From contig JALUAG010000033.1 of NCBI GenBank assembly GCA_027045875.1, forward strand, positions 1 through 62,530: a stretch of 62,530 bases of DNA, written 5' to 3'. This document shows positions 1-11,521 of this stretch, piece by piece. The stretch comes from Alphaproteobacteria bacterium (GTDB lineage: Bacteria > Pseudomonadota > Alphaproteobacteria > Geminicoccales > Geminicoccaceae). The notes under the pieces were generated by a model, which did no database searches, had not been told where the DNA came from, and saw only the letters and a list, made by a program, of their open reading frames with translations. The stretch's first letter is position 1. The number at the start of each line of letters is the position of its first letter. Both the position numbers and the translations under genes were made by a program.

Positions 1-30
1 GGGCATCGGTCGGCCCGCGGGGGTCGGGGC

Positions 31-59
31 TTGACGGCCCGCCCGTCGCGTTCAAGATG
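31..59 (+). promoter_or_regulatory. Probable sigma-70 promoter of tRNA-Lys
   Basis: TTGACG (31-36), a 17-base spacer and AAGATG (54-59) lie just upstream of the tRNA, so transcription would start almost at the mature 5' end. The -10 is weak, but the layout matches the other tRNA promoters in this window. Confidence 0.5.
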
Positions 60-67
60 CGGCGCGC

Positions 68-143
68 GGGCGCCTAGCTCAATTGGTAGAGCAGCGGACT
101 TTTAATCCGCGGGTTCAGGGTTCGAGTCCCTGGGCGCCTGCCA
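68..143 (+). tRNA. tRNA-Lys (anticodon TTT)
   Basis: A full cloverleaf can be drawn. The acceptor arms GGGCGCC and GGCGCCT pair with one G-U at the end. The anticodon stem GCGGA/TCCGC encloses loop CTTTTAA with anticodon TTT, which reads lysine codons. The T arm is CAGGG/CCCTG around TTCGAGT. The 3' CCA (141-143) is encoded. Confidence 0.95.
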
Positions 144-268
144 GACACGCGGATGCCGGGGCGAGCTCCCCATGTGTCGATCCCCCGCCCTCCTGTTGCG
201 CGACACCGCTATGGCGAATCCTCGCCCTCGGCCGAACGCGCGGGTGCCGGACCGTGGCCCCGGGCGGC

Positions 269-339
269 GACGGACGTTGCTTGCGGGAAGCGGGGTGGTG
301 GGCGCGGCTGGGATCGAACCAGCGACCCCTACGATGTCA
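269..339 (-). repeat. 71-base direct repeat, distal copy (3' half of tRNA-Val, att-like)
   Basis: This copy matches 1192-1262 at 69 of 71 positions. Positions 296-339 are the 3' half of the tRNA-Val gene, from the encoded CCA back to the anticodon, in the same orientation as the intact gene. The match stops exactly at the 5' side of the anticodon and the sequence beyond it is unrelated. The other 27 bases match sequence just past the tRNA 3' end. This is the geometry left when an element integrates at a tRNA 3' end. Confidence 0.8.
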
Positions 340-429
340 GCGGAGCGGGCGGTGGCGAAAAAAAACGTGCGATGGCAACGGGATGACCGTCACGGACGGC
401 CGCCGTGCACGCCACGTGCACTCCGGCGG

Positions 430-804
430 TCACGGCACCAGATCGTCGATCTCGACGCCGAGCGCGTCGGCGAGACGCCGGTAGGCGTCCACCGTTCCCC
501 GGCGGTGGCCGCGCTCGATCTGGGCGACGTAGGACTGCCGCAGACCGCTCCGCTGCGCGAGCTCGCGCTGGCTGAGACCGCGGTACTCGCGCCAGACCTT
601 CACCGGATGCTCGCCGGCCGCCAGGCGATCGACGAGCTCCCCGGGCACCAGCTCCTCCTCGCCGCTCGCAAGGGCGGCCGCTGCGCGGTCGTAGGCCGCG
701 ACATCCTCCAGCATCTCGGCCTTCTCGAGGAGCTCCCGCCAGGTCTCGATGGGCACCACCGCGAACATCTCCCGGCCGTCCTTCTCGATGATCTGAACCT
801 TCAT
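430..804 (-). CDS. XRE-family HTH antitoxin
   Basis: This 124-residue protein is the likely antitoxin partner of the toxin gene just upstream. Residues 1-60 form a RelB/Phd-like start and an acidic helical stretch. Residues about 73-124 form a Cro/C1-type helix-turn-helix, with LSQRELAQ followed by QSYVAQIERG and a third helix ending in LGVEIDDL. Its ATG overlaps the toxin stop codon in an ATGA, so translation is probably coupled. Antitoxins of this kind bind their toxin and repress their own promoter; that role is inferred from the pairing and the HTH. The toxin-first order resembles higBA-type modules. Confidence 0.85.
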   Translation of the reverse strand: MKVQIIEKDGREMFAVVPIETWRELLEKAEMLEDVAAYDRAAAALASGEEELVPGELVDRLAAGEHPVKVWREYRGLSQRELAQRSGLRQSYVAQIERGHRRGTVDAYRRLADALGVEIDDLVP

Positions 805-1052
805 CCGTAGATCCCTCCTCGCGGTCCCACGTCCAGCACCTCGATGGTTCCGTCGTCGCGTCGGCGGAACATCGCGCGCCAGGAACCGAGCCGCAGGCGC
901 CAGCCCGTTCGGCCGACCAGCGGCCGCACGTCCGGCGGCGGATCGCCACCCTCGGCCAGCCGTACGAGCGCGTCGCGCATGCGCGGACCGATCTCCCGCG
1001 GCGCCCTGCGCAGCGCTTTCGCCGCGCGCCGCGTGTAGACCAGCTTCGCCAT
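801..1052 (-). CDS. RelE/ParE-superfamily toxin
   Basis: This 83-residue basic protein has the RelE-fold pattern: an N-terminal YTRRAAKALRR helix, the central strand motif WRLRLGSWRAMFRR, and a C-terminal strand ending in DVGPRGGIYG. RelE-type toxins cut mRNA at the ribosome using basic residues and a C-terminal Tyr, and Arg and Tyr are present at the end here. The ATG at 1052 has no Shine-Dalgarno sequence, and the promoter places the transcript start almost at the ATG, so the mRNA may be leaderless. The gene is first in a two-gene operon with the antitoxin. mRNA interferase activity is a family inference; a gyrase-targeting ParE-like action is possible. Confidence 0.85.
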   Translation of the reverse strand: MAKLVYTRRAAKALRRAPREIGPRMRDALVRLAEGGDPPPDVRPLVGRTGWRLRLGSWRAMFRRRDDGTIEVLDVGPRGGIYG

Positions 1053-1058
1053 GGCACC

Positions 1059-1086
1059 ATGATAGCATAATGCAATATCGCTTCAA
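1059..1086 (-). promoter_or_regulatory. Promoter/operator of the toxin-antitoxin operon
   Basis: On the minus strand TTGAAG (1086-1081) and TATCAT (1064-1059) are 16 bases apart, in an AT-rich patch unlike the surrounding DNA. The patch contains an imperfect GATA...TATC dyad, a plausible binding site for autorepression by the antitoxin. The -10 lies only a few bases from the toxin ATG. Confidence 0.55.
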
Positions 1087-1191
1087 TAGCGTGCCGAACG
1101 GCGCCCGCGTGAGACTTCGGTAGGTTCAGGCAGGAACGCTCGGGCTCGGTAGCCCTGCCGCGAGCCCCACCTGCCGCGGTCCCCGGCGGGT

Positions 1192-1262
1192 GACGGACGT
1201 TGCTTGTGGGAAGCGGGGTGGTGGGCGCGGCTGGGATTGAACCAGCGACCCCTACGATGTCA
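1192..1262 (-). repeat. 71-base direct repeat, tRNA-proximal copy
   Basis: This copy overlaps the 3' half of the intact tRNA-Val and extends 27 bases past its CCA end. It differs from 269-339 at two positions, one in the downstream flank and one in the T loop. It would be the junction at which the intact tRNA was restored. Confidence 0.8.
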
Positions 1263-1293
1263 ACGTAGTGCTCTCCCGCTGAGCTACGCGCCC
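1219..1293 (-). tRNA. tRNA-Val (anticodon GAC)
   Basis: Read on the minus strand, the acceptor stem is GGGCGCG/CGCGCCC, the anticodon stem is CTACG/CGTAG around loop TTGACAT with anticodon GAC, and the T arm and encoded CCA are intact. The 3' end points towards the toxin-antitoxin operon, and its 3' half is duplicated at 296-339. Confidence 0.95.
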
Positions 1294-1303
1294 TCGAAAC
1301 CGC

Positions 1304-1332
1304 TTCATAGGGCGCCGCGGCGGCGCTGACAA
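1304..1332 (-). promoter_or_regulatory. Promoter of tRNA-Val
   Basis: On the minus strand TTGTCA (1332-1327), a 17-base spacer and TATGAA (1309-1304) end 10 bases before the tRNA 5' end. Both hexamers are close to consensus. Confidence 0.75.
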
Positions 1333-1418
1333 GGGGCCGGCACCGCCTCCCACGGCGGCGGTTGCGCCGTCGGCCGAGCTGTGGTGATCTGCCCCCGTCG
1401 CATCAGCGAGGTGGCCGC

Positions 1419-2297
1419 TTGACCGCCCATCGTCAGCACCCCTTCCGGCTCTATCCGGCGCGTCCGCCGCGCCTTCCCGTGCTGATCTCCTCGCCCCACA
1501 GCGGCAGCTTTCTGCCGGCCGAGGCGCGGGCGCGTCTCGCCTGCGGCGAGCAGACCCTGCGCCAGCTCGACGACGGGCCCGTGCATCTGCTGTTCACGGG
1601 TGCGCCCGAGCGGGGGGTGTGCATGCTCGCCGCCACCTACCGCCGTGCCTATGTGGATCTCAACCGCGACCCGCGCGAGATCGACCCGTCACTCCTGACC
1701 GAACGATCCGGCCGCGGGGAGCTGCGGCTCAGTCTCCGGGTGCGGGCCGGGCTGGGGGTCGTCCCCTCGCGGGTGGGCTGCCAGGCCCTCTATCGTCGTC
1801 CGCTGGGCATGGCCGAGATCGCCTCGCGGCTACAGCGTGTCTACCTCCCCTACCACCGGGAGCTCGAACAGTGTCTCCTGGGCCTCCGTCTCCGCTTCGG
1901 CGTGGCGCTGCTGATCGATGTCCATTCGATGCCGAGCAGCGCCGCCCGCGTCGAGCGGCGGCCGGTGGAGGTGGCGGTGGGCGACTGCCACGGGCGGTCC
2001 GCCGGGCGGGAACTGGCGGCGGCGGCGGTGGAACGGCTGCGCGAGGCCGGCCTGGTCACGGTGCGCAATCGGCCCTTCGCCGGCGGCCACATCACCGAAC
2101 ACTACGGACGCCCGGAGGAGGGGATCCACGCCCTCCAGCTCGAGGTGCGACGCGATCTCTTCATGGACGAGCGCAGTCACGAGCCGCATGCGGGCGTGGC
2201 CGCGCTCGCGCCGGTGTTCACGCGGCTGGTGGCGACGCTCGCCGATCTCGCCCTCGAGATCGGCGCACCGGAGCGGATCCTGGGGCCGGTGGCCTGA
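1419..2297 (+). CDS. N-formylglutamate amidohydrolase family protein
   Basis: This 292-residue cytoplasmic enzyme belongs to the family that hydrolyses N-formylglutamate to glutamate and formate, the last step of one histidine degradation route. Visible signatures are SSPHSG (about 24-29), VDLNR (79-83) and IDVHSM (166-171), which supply the metal-binding His and Asp residues. TTG at 1419 is chosen as the start because GCGAGGTGG lies 4 bases upstream and the protein then begins close to the conserved core; an ATG at 1362 is an alternative. No other histidine-utilisation genes are nearby, so the true substrate may be a different N-acyl amino acid. Confidence 0.8.
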   Translation: MTAHRQHPFRLYPARPPRLPVLISSPHSGSFLPAEARARLACGEQTLRQLDDGPVHLLFTGAPERGVCMLAATYRRAYVDLNRDPREIDPSLLTERSGRGELRLSLRVRAGLGVVPSRVGCQALYRRPLGMAEIASRLQRVYLPYHRELEQCLLGLRLRFGVALLIDVHSMPSSAARVERRPVEVAVGDCHGRSAGRELAAAAVERLREAGLVTVRNRPFAGGHITEHYGRPEEGIHALQLEVRRDLFMDERSHEPHAGVAALAPVFTRLVATLADLALEIGAPERILGPVA

Positions 2298-2421
2298 GCC
2301 GGCGCCTTCGGGGGAGACCGCCCCGCGTCGTACCGGGATGATGTCTGCCGACCTTGACCCCGTGCCCGCCCTCGCCGACCCTCGGTCGGGAGAGGAAACG
2401 CACGAGGAAAGGAAACCGCCC

Positions 2422-2865
2422 ATGGCGGTGGAGGAACGACGGAGCGAGCGCGATCTGCTCGCCCCCCTGCTCGAGGAGGCGCTGGAGATCGCCCGCGAGA
2501 CCCGGGACCTCCTCGGCGGAGAGGGGCTCCAGGGCTCCGATCCGGGATCGCTGCTGGCGGAGCTCGAGCGGGCGGTGCAGACGGGACGCATCGCCACCCG
2601 GGTGAGCGCCTGCATGGCCTGGCTGCTGGCCCGCCGTGCCGTCGGCGCCGGCGAGCTCACACCCGAGCAGGCCCGCGCCGACGACTGGCGCCTCCTGCGC
2701 CTCGAAGGGAGCTTCTGGGAGGAGGAGCCACCGCTCGGCGAAGCCGGGGAGCTCGGCCGGCTTGCCGCGCGGGCGGAACGGCTCTATGCGCGCGTGCGCC
2801 GCCTCGATCGGAGTCTCGACGGCCTGCCGCAGCCCGGCATTGTGGAGCCCGAGCGGGACGCATAG
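2422..2865 (+). CDS. rcdA: RcdA-like (DUF1465) regulator of CtrA degradation
   Basis: This 147-residue helical protein has the DUF1465 pattern: an N-terminal helical region, a central segment TRVSACMAWLLARRAV followed by GELTPEQA, and a C-terminal helix with RLYARVRRLDRSLD. In Caulobacter the family member RcdA is an adaptor that helps deliver the cell-cycle regulator CtrA to ClpXP. The start at 2422 has a good ribosome site, GAGGAAAGG, about 10 bases upstream. The family assignment rests on motif memory. Whether it controls CtrA turnover here is inference, but it fits the popZ gene found near the other end of the window. Confidence 0.7.
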   Translation: MAVEERRSERDLLAPLLEEALEIARETRDLLGGEGLQGSDPGSLLAELERAVQTGRIATRVSACMAWLLARRAVGAGELTPEQARADDWRLLRLEGSFWEEEPPLGEAGELGRLAARAERLYARVRRLDRSLDGLPQPGIVEPERDA

Positions 2866-4107
<1,242 letters not shown>

Positions 4108-4117
4108 CGGTGGCGGT

Positions 4118-4630
4118 TCAACCGCCGCCGAACATCCGGTGTTCGAGCACGTCACCCACGCGCACGCCGTAGCGGGCGATCGAGCCCGCCGGCAGCTCCA
4201 GCACCGCCCTCGCCGGCACGCCCGGTGACAGCACCTTCTCCGACAGCGGCTCGGCATCCGCGATCAGCCCCACGACGCGTCCGCGCCCGTCGAGGAACAG
4301 CATGTCGAGCGGGATGTAGGTGTTCTTCATCCACATGGCGATCGCACCCGTGCGACCGAAATCGAACAGCATGCCGAAATTCGCCGGCAGCGAGCGGCGG
4401 AACATGAGACCGTGGGCCCGCTGGGCCGGGGTGGCTGCGAACTCCAGGAACAGGCGGAAGCGTCCCTTTTCGGTCACCAGCGTACCGCGGGTGAGGGGGA
4501 AGGTGACGTCCGCCTCGGCGGCCGCCCGCGCCGGGCGCGCGGGATCGCCCGCGATCGCCAGCCCGAGCGCCGCCGCCAGCAGCAGGAGAGCCGCCGCCGG
4601 GGGCTTGGCGGCGGCGAGCAGGCGTGGCAT
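4118..4630 (-). CDS. Secreted DUF192 family protein
   Basis: This 170-residue protein starts with a basic, hydrophobic signal peptide (about residues 5-37, rich in Ala and Leu, ending in an AxA-type site) followed by one DUF192 domain. Family signatures include AHGLMFRRSL, MLFDFG, MWMKNTYIPLDMLFLD and a C-terminal VLELPAGSI...GVRVGD. The biochemical function of DUF192 is not established. It converges with aatA, leaving 10 bases between the stop codons, and is divergent from apt. The start at 4630 is chosen because it opens the signal peptide directly. Confidence 0.85.
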   Translation of the reverse strand: MPRLLAAAKPPAAALLLLAAALGLAIAGDPARPARAAAEADVTFPLTRGTLVTEKGRFRLFLEFAATPAQRAHGLMFRRSLPANFGMLFDFGRTGAIAMWMKNTYIPLDMLFLDGRGRVVGLIADAEPLSEKVLSPGVPARAVLELPAGSIARYGVRVGDVLEHRMFGGG

Positions 4631-4667
4631 CAGGCGCCGCGGACCGCGAGGCGGAGAGGACGGTGCG

Positions 4668-5183
4668 ATGGATCTGGCAGAACGCATTCGTAAAATCCCC
4701 GGTTTTCCCAAGCCCGGGATCCTCTTCTACGACATCTCGACCATCCTGATCGACCCCGAAGCCTGGCGGGAGACCATGGACCGCATGACGGTGGCGGCGG
4801 AGCGCTTCGCCCCGCAGTGCCTGGCCGCCATCGAATCCCGCGGCTTCCTTCTCGCCGCGCCCCTCGCGCTGCGGCTCGGCGTCGGCTTCGTGATGGTGCG
4901 CAAGCTGGGCAAGCTGCCGGGGACCGTGGTCAGCCACTCCTACGATCTCGAATACGGCAGTGACACCCTGCAGCTCGCCGACGGCCTCATCGAGCCCGGC
5001 AGCCGGGCCTTGGTGGTGGACGATCTCGTCGCCACCGGCGGCACCGCCCGGGCCACCGTGGAGCTGCTCGAGAAGGTCGGGGCCGAGGTGGTGGGCGGGC
5101 TGTTCCTGATCGAGCTCGAGGGGCTCGGCGGTCGCGACCGGCTCGGGGTGCCGAGTACCGCTCTCCTGCGGTTTCCCGCCTGA
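4668..5183 (+). CDS. apt: Adenine phosphoribosyltransferase
   Basis: This 171-residue cytoplasmic enzyme salvages adenine with PRPP to make AMP. The N-terminus IRKIPGFPKPGILFYDIS is typical of Apt. The segment ESRGFLLAAPLA and the PRPP-binding loop LVVDDLVATGGT (115-126) are intact. The ATG at 4668 follows the purine-rich stretch GCGGAGAGGACGG, which can serve as ribosome site. The 37 bases between it and the divergent DUF192 gene must hold both translation start regions. Confidence 0.95.
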   Translation: MDLAERIRKIPGFPKPGILFYDISTILIDPEAWRETMDRMTVAAERFAPQCLAAIESRGFLLAAPLALRLGVGFVMVRKLGKLPGTVVSHSYDLEYGSDTLQLADGLIEPGSRALVVDDLVATGGTARATVELLEKVGAEVVGGLFLIELEGLGGRDRLGVPSTALLRFPA

Positions 5184-5218
5184 CGGGCGTTCCGGGTCCC
5201 GGCCCGCTCGCCGCCCCG

Positions 5219-5977
5219 TCACGGAATGAACTGCTCCTTGAGGATGCGTTCCTCGAGATTGTGCTCGGGATCGAACAGCAGCCGGAAGGAGATGGAGCGG
5301 TCCTCCCAGACGTGGACGGCGTGCACGTCGCGTACCTCGGTGTAGTCGGCGACGGCGCTCACCGGCCGCTTCTCGGGGTCGAGCACCCGCACGCAGAAGC
5401 GGGTGCGGCTCGGCAGCAGCGCCCCGCGCCAGCGGCGCGGGCGGAAGGCGCTGATCGGCGTCAGGGCCAGGAGATCGGCACCCAGCGGAATGATCGGTCC
5501 GTGGGCCGAGAGATTGTAGGCCGTGCTGCCGGCCGGGGTGGCGATCAGGATGCCGTCGCAGACGAGCTCCGGCATCCGGCACACGCCGTCGATGTCGATG
5601 GCCAGCCGCGCCGCCTGACGGGTCTCGCGGAACACCGACACCTCGTTGATGCCGAGGCCGGTCACCTGCCGGCCGTCGCCGAGCTCGGCGCGCATGCGCA
5701 GGGGGTGGAGATCGACCGGGGTGGCCACCGCGATCCGCTCGAGCAATCCCTCGACCCGGTAACTGTTGAGCAGGAAGCCCACGGTACCGAGGTTCATGCC
5801 GTAGATGGGCAGGCGCCTGTCGATGAAGCCGTGCAGGGTCTCCAGCATGAAACCGTCGCCGCCGAGGGCGACGATCAGGTCGGCCTCCTCCACCGGCACA
5901 TCGCCGTAGCGCGCCACGAGTTCGGCCAGCGCCCGCTGCGCCTCCTCCGAACGCGCGGCCCGAAAGCTTATCCGCAC
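5219..5977 (-). CDS. nadK: NAD kinase
   Basis: This 252-residue enzyme phosphorylates NAD to NADP. It carries the GGDG nucleotide motif (39-42), the NEVSVFRE segment, and the [15 protein letters not shown] loop with the catalytic region. GTG at 5977 is preferred over longer upstream readings because AAGGGA lies 7 bases before it and the protein then starts like other alphaproteobacterial NadK proteins (a strand, then the EEAQRAL helix). The extra upstream residues look like non-coding translation. Confidence 0.93.
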   Translation of the reverse strand: MRISFRAARSEEAQRALAELVARYGDVPVEEADLIVALGGDGFMLETLHGFIDRRLPIYGMNLGTVGFLLNSYRVEGLLERIAVATPVDLHPLRMRAELGDGRQVTGLGINEVSVFRETRQAARLAIDIDGVCRMPELVCDGILIATPAGSTAYNLSAHGPIIPLGADLLALTPISAFRPRRWRGALLPSRTRFCVRVLDPEKRPVSAVADYTEVRDVHAVHVWEDRSISFRLLFDPEHNLEERILKEQFIP

Positions 5978-6032
5978 GGCATCCGTCCCTTCGCTCCGCA
6001 GCTCCGCGTCCCGGCCCAAGGGATACACGCCA

Positions 6033-6061
6033 TTCACAAACCTGCCAGATCTTTCTAGGAT
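6033..6061 (+). promoter_or_regulatory. Sigma-70-type promoter upstream of moaA
   Basis: TTCACA (6033-6038), a 17-base spacer and TAGGAT (6056-6061) lie between nadK and moaA. Transcription from here would begin near 6068, upstream of either moaA start. Confidence 0.55.
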
Positions 6062-6119
6062 GGGCACCCGACGAGAAGGCGGGATGGCGGGGCCCGCCCG
6101 GCGGAGGGAGTTTGACGCC

Positions 6120-7112
6120 ATGCTGGTCGACCCGTTCGGACGCGAGGTCACCTACGTCCGCATCTCGGTCACGGACCGCTGCGATTTCCGCTGCGTCTAC
6201 TGCATGGCCGAGAACATGACCTTCCTCCCCAAGCGCGATCTCCTGACGCTCGAGGAGCTGGTGCGCCTGGCCGACGCCTTCATCGCCCTCGGCGTGCGCA
6301 AGATCCGCCTCACCGGCGGCGAGCCCCTCGTCCGCCGCAACGTCATGTGGCTGATCGGCGAGCTCGGCAGGCGCCTCGGCGAGGGCGGGCTCGAGGAGCT
6401 CACCATCACCACCAACGGCAGCCAGCTCGTGCGTTTCGCCGAGGATCTGGCGAAGGCCGGCGTGCGCCGCATCAATCTGTCGCTGGACACGCTCGTGCGC
6501 GAACGGTTCGAGGCCATCACCCGCTGGGGCAAGTTCGACAAGGTGATGGCCGGTATCGAGGCGGCCAAGGCGGCCGGGCTCGCCGTCAAGATCAACATGG
6601 TCGCCCTCAGGGGCGTCAACGAGGACGAGTTCGACCGTATGATCGCCTGGTGCGGGGCCGAGGGGTTCGATCTCACCCTGATCGAGACCATGCCGCTCGG
6701 CGAGGTGGACGGCGATCGCGTGGACCAGTACCTGCCCCTCTCCGAGGTCCGCGCCCGGCTCCGAGAGCGCTGGACCCTCACCGACATCCCCTACCGCACC
6801 GGCGGTCCCGCCCGCTACGTGCGGGTGGAGGAGACCGGCGGCCGGCTCGGCTTCATCACCCCGCTTACGCACAATTTCTGCGAGTCCTGCAATCGGGTGC
6901 GGATCACCTGCACGGGGACGATGTTCATGTGCCTCGGTCAGGAGGACCGGGTGGAACTGCGGGAGGTGCTGCGGGCCTCCGAAAGCGACGCGCTGCTGGT
7001 CCGGGCCATCCGCGACGGCATCGCGCGCAAGCCCAGAGGGCACGATTTCGTCATCGACCGGCGCCGCAACCGCCCCGCGCTCGGTCGCCACATGAGCGTC
7101 ACCGGCGGCTGA
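6120..7112 (+). CDS. moaA: GTP 3',8-cyclase MoaA (radical SAM)
   Basis: MoaA performs the first committed step of molybdopterin synthesis. From the start at 6120 the protein has 330 residues. The radical-SAM motif C-x3-C-x2-C is Cys21, Cys25 and Cys28, and a second 4Fe-4S site is seen in [17 protein letters not shown] near the C-terminus. The conserved LTGGEPLVR and NLSLDTL segments are also present. The start at 6120 gives the standard N-terminus [11 protein letters not shown] and has GGAGGGAG upstream; ATG at 6084 behind GAGAAGG would add 12 residues. The product supports the molybdenum hydroxylase encoded at 26-30 kb. Confidence 0.95.
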   Translation: MLVDPFGREVTYVRISVTDRCDFRCVYCMAENMTFLPKRDLLTLEELVRLADAFIALGVRKIRLTGGEPLVRRNVMWLIGELGRRLGEGGLEELTITTNGSQLVRFAEDLAKAGVRRINLSLDTLVRERFEAITRWGKFDKVMAGIEAAKAAGLAVKINMVALRGVNEDEFDRMIAWCGAEGFDLTLIETMPLGEVDGDRVDQYLPLSEVRARLRERWTLTDIPYRTGGPARYVRVEETGGRLGFITPLTHNFCESCNRVRITCTGTMFMCLGQEDRVELREVLRASESDALLVRAIRDGIARKPRGHDFVIDRRRNRPALGRHMSVTGG

Positions 7113-7143
7113 GGGCCGCACCGGAAAGGCGGGCGATCCCCGT

Positions 7144-7650
7144 TCAGACGACCACCGGCGATCCCGCGGCCCGCTCCAGCAGGAGGCCGAGGGCGGTGCG
7201 CACCGCCGCGAGGCGCACCGCCGTGCGATCGCCCGGAAAACGGCACTCCCGATGGCGGACCGTCTCGCCGCGGCGCAGCGTCGCGAAATGGACGAGCCCC
7301 ACCGGCTTCTCGGCACTGCCGCCGCCCGGACCGGCGATGCCCGTGATCGCCACCACGAGATCGACGCCGCTCCTGGCGAGCGCACCCTCGGCCATCTCCC
7401 GGGCCACCCGCTCGCTGACCGCCCCGAAGCGGGCGAGACTGTCGGCCCGCACGCCGAGCATCTCGCGCTTGGCGTCGTTGGAATAGGTCACGTAGCCGCG
7501 CTCGACGACGCCGGAGGATCCCGGGATCTCGGTGAGGCAGGCGACGACGAGGCCGCCCGTACAGGATTCGGCGGTGGCGAGGCGCAGCCCCGCGCTGCGG
7601 CAGCGGTCGAGAACGCGGCGGGCGAGATCGCGCAGCTCGTCATCGAACAT
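7144..7650 (-). CDS. pncC: Nicotinamide-nucleotide amidohydrolase (CinA C-terminal type)
   Basis: This 168-residue enzyme corresponds to the stand-alone CinA C-terminal domain, which deamidates nicotinamide mononucleotide in NAD recycling. Signatures are TAESCTGG (26-33), YVTYSNDAK and GIAGPGGGS. Its start overlaps the end of ispDF by 11 bases, so the two are probably co-transcribed and translationally coupled. Confidence 0.9.
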   Translation of the reverse strand: MFDDELRDLARRVLDRCRSAGLRLATAESCTGGLVVACLTEIPGSSGVVERGYVTYSNDAKREMLGVRADSLARFGAVSERVAREMAEGALARSGVDLVVAITGIAGPGGGSAEKPVGLVHFATLRRGETVRHRECRFPGDRTAVRLAAVRTALGLLLERAAGSPVVV

Positions 7651-8809
7651 CGGGGGCACTCCCGGGGAAACCGACGGTGGCCACGGCCCAGGCGGCGATG
7701 CCCTCGCGCCGGCCGACGAAGCCGAGGCCCTCCGAGGTCGTCGCCTTGACGCTGACGGCCTCGACCGGCAGGCCGAGGAGATCCGCGATCCGTGTCCGCA
7801 TGGCGCGGCGATGCGGGGCGAGGCGCGGCGCCTCGCAGAGCAGGGTGAGATCGACATGCTCGATCCGCCCGCCGGCGGCGGCCACGAGGTCGCGCGCATG
7901 TTCGAGGAAGCGCGAGGAAGCGGCGTTTCGCCAGCGTTCGTCGCCGGGCGGGAAATGGCTGCCGATGTCGGCGGCGGCGACGGTCCCGAGGAGCGCGTCG
8001 GTGAGGGCGTGCAGACCCACGTCGGCGTCGCTGTGGCCGGCGAGCCCCGGCGCGTCCGGGATCGTGACACCACAGAGCACCAGCGGGCGCGCCGGATCGA
8101 CGGCATGGACGTCGTAGCCGAAGCCGGTACGGAAGCGGGGGCGCTCCCGGGCCAGGATCCGTTCCGCCCGCGCGAAGTCCTCGGGCAGGGTCAGCTTGAT
8201 GTTCTCCTCTTCACCCGGCACCGTCTCCACCTCCATGCCCGCCGCCAGGGCGACCGCCGTATCGTCGGTGGCCCCGGGAGCGTCGATCCGGCGATGGGCG
8301 TCCAGGATGGCGGCGAAGGCGAACCCCTGGGGCGTCTGGACGCGGCAGACCCCGGCACGCGGCATCTCCCCGCGGATGCGCCCATCCTCCACCCGGCGCA
8401 GGCTGTCGGTGACCGGCAGTACCGGCGCCACCGCCTCGGCCGCCGCCAGTCGCGCGATCACCCGGCCGCAGAGGGCCGGCGGGACGAGGGGCCGCACCGC
8501 GTCGTGCACGAGGACCCGCCGGGGTGCTTCCGCCGCCAGCGCCTCGAGCCCCGCCCGCACGCTCTCCCGCCGGCTGCCCCCGCCGGAGACGGGCGGCGGC
8601 AGGCCGAGATCGCCCACCGCCTCCTCGTAGAAGGCACGGTGAGCGGGGTCGATCACCACCCGCACCCCGGCGATGTCGCCACAGGCCCGGAGCCGGCGGA
8701 CGGTGCGCCGCAACACCGGCTCCCCGCCGAGCAGGCGATACTGCTTCGGACGATCACCCGGCGCCCGGGTACCGGAGCCGGCGGCGACGACGAGGGCGAG
8801 GATGGACAT
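7640..8809 (-). CDS. ispDF: Bifunctional IspD/IspF enzyme of the MEP isoprenoid pathway
   Basis: This 389-residue fusion catalyses two non-consecutive steps of isoprenoid precursor synthesis. Residues 1-225 are IspD, the MEP cytidylyltransferase, with GSGTR (11-15), PKQY, HDAVRPL and TDDTAVA. Residues about 227-389 are IspF, the cyclodiphosphate synthase, with the metal-site DVH (233-235), [15 protein letters not shown], and the C-terminal [10 protein letters not shown]. Such fusions are common in alphaproteobacteria. The start at 8809 matches the normal IspD N-terminus; an ATG at 8875 would add 22 residues. Neither has a strong ribosome site. Confidence 0.94.
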   Translation of the reverse strand: MSILALVVAAGSGTRAPGDRPKQYRLLGGEPVLRRTVRRLRACGDIAGVRVVIDPAHRAFYEEAVGDLGLPPPVSGGGSRRESVRAGLEALAAEAPRRVLVHDAVRPLVPPALCGRVIARLAAAEAVAPVLPVTDSLRRVEDGRIRGEMPRAGVCRVQTPQGFAFAAILDAHRRIDAPGATDDTAVALAAGMEVETVPGEEENIKLTLPEDFARAERILARERPRFRTGFGYDVHAVDPARPLVLCGVTIPDAPGLAGHSDADVGLHALTDALLGTVAAADIGSHFPPGDERWRNAASSRFLEHARDLVAAAGGRIEHVDLTLLCEAPRLAPHRRAMRTRIADLLGLPVEAVSVKATTSEGLGFVGRREGIAAWAVATVGFPGSAPDVR

Positions 8810-8993
8810 CGACGGCGCGTCCACGGGGATGTCACGGGCGACCGACGGTATAGAGAGGGGTGCCCGACGCGCCAAGCCCGCTCGTCACCGGTCGTCGTTC
8901 CCCTATTTTCCCTTCGTTGCACATGTCGTAGGCATTGGGTGAAGTCTGCCCGATTGTTGGGCAGGCACGGGCAGCGACGGAGGGTGTTTCCGC

Positions 8994-10084
8994 ATGCCGC
9001 AATCGCCGGGCGATCTCGCGCTCCTGCTCGACAACCTGCCGAGCGCGCTGCTGCTCGTCGACGACCGCGACCGCTTCGCCTATCTCAACATGGCGGCCGA
9101 GCAGCTCCTGGGCTCCAGCCGCAAGCAGCTCGCCGGCCGCTCCCTGGCCGAGGAGTTCGGCGGCGATGCCGTCCTTCTCGACCTCGTGGGACAGGTGCGC
9201 CGGCGCGGGATCTCGGTATCCGATCACGGCATGCGGCTCGCCCTCCGCCGGGGGGCGGAGGTGACGGTGGACGCCCATCTGGCGCCGGTGGTGGAGAGCC
9301 CGGGTTCCGTCGTGGCGCTCCTCAACCGCCGCTCCCACGCCGAGCGCATCGATCTCGAGCTCATGCAGCGCACCGCCGGCCGTTCGGCGGCGGCGCTGGC
9401 CTCCACCCTGGCCCACGAGGTCCGCAACCCGCTCTCCGGCATCCGCGGTGCGGCCCAGCTCCTGGAGGGCTCGGTGGGGGAGGAGGACCGTCCGCTCCTC
9501 TCCCTCATCGTCGAGGAGACCGACCGCATCTGCCGCCTGCTCGACAGCATGGAGGCCTTCGCCGACATGGGGCCGCTGCGCCGGGCGCCGGTGAACATCC
9601 ATCTCGTGCTGGAGCACGTGCGGCGGGTCGCCGAATCGGGCTTCGCCCGTCATCTCGAGATCGAGGAGGCCTACGACCCCTCGCTGCCGGCGGTGGACGG
9701 CGATCGCGACCGCCTCGTCCAGCTCTTCCTCAATCTCGTAAAGAACGCCGCCGAGGCGGCGCCGGCGCGGGGAGGTCGCATCCGCATCTCTACCCATTAC
9801 CAGCACGGGCTGCGGATCGCCGAGGCCACCGGGCGGCAGCGCCGCGAGCTGCCGATCACGGTCGAGATCCGCGACAACGGGCCGGGCGTGCCGCCCGAGC
9901 TCGTGGATTGCCTGTTCGATCCGTTCGTCTCGGGCAGACCGCAGGGCAAGGGCCTCGGGCTCGCACTGGTGGCCAAGATCGCCACCGATCACGGCGGGGT
10001 CGTCTCCTATCTGCCGGGCGAGCCGGGGGCGGTGTTCCGGGTGCGGCTGCCCGCCGCGCGCGCGTTCGAGGGGGAGGAGGCGGC

Positions 10085-10088
<4 letters not shown>
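8994..10088 (+). CDS. ntrB: Nitrogen regulation sensor kinase NtrB
   Basis: This 364-residue soluble histidine kinase/phosphatase controls NtrC in response to nitrogen status, usually through PII protein. An N-terminal PAS domain (about 8-110) is followed by a dimerisation domain with the phospho-accepting His141 in [11 protein letters not shown] and a C-terminal ATPase domain with N-box [19 protein letters not shown] and [15 protein letters not shown] precedes the ATG. Its stop overlaps the ntrC start. The usual alphaproteobacterial neighbour dusB (nifR3) is not present directly upstream; ispDF lies there on the other strand. Confidence 0.94.

Positions 10089-11517
<1,429 letters not shown>

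Positions 11518-11521
<4 letters not shown>

Larger units (their letters stand above)
269..1262. mobile_element. Possible minimal integrated islet carrying a toxin-antitoxin pair
   Basis: The segment between the two 71-base repeats holds one toxin-antitoxin operon and nothing else recognisable. The intact tRNA-Val sits at one end and its duplicated 3' half at the other, as expected for an element inserted at the tRNA 3' end. No integrase is present, so it would be a decayed or passively carried remnant. A simple tandem duplication that later captured the toxin-antitoxin genes is the main alternative. Confidence 0.45.

Noticed and set aside
153-386. Small plus-strand frames across the left repeat
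   Set aside because: They overlap tRNA-derived repeat sequence, have no ribosome sites, and their translations change between the two repeat copies.
8947-8963. Sigma-54 promoter or NtrC site upstream of ntrB
   Set aside because: The nearby GGCAC...GC stretch lacks the GG-N10-GC spacing and TTGC element, so only a short dyad can be supported.
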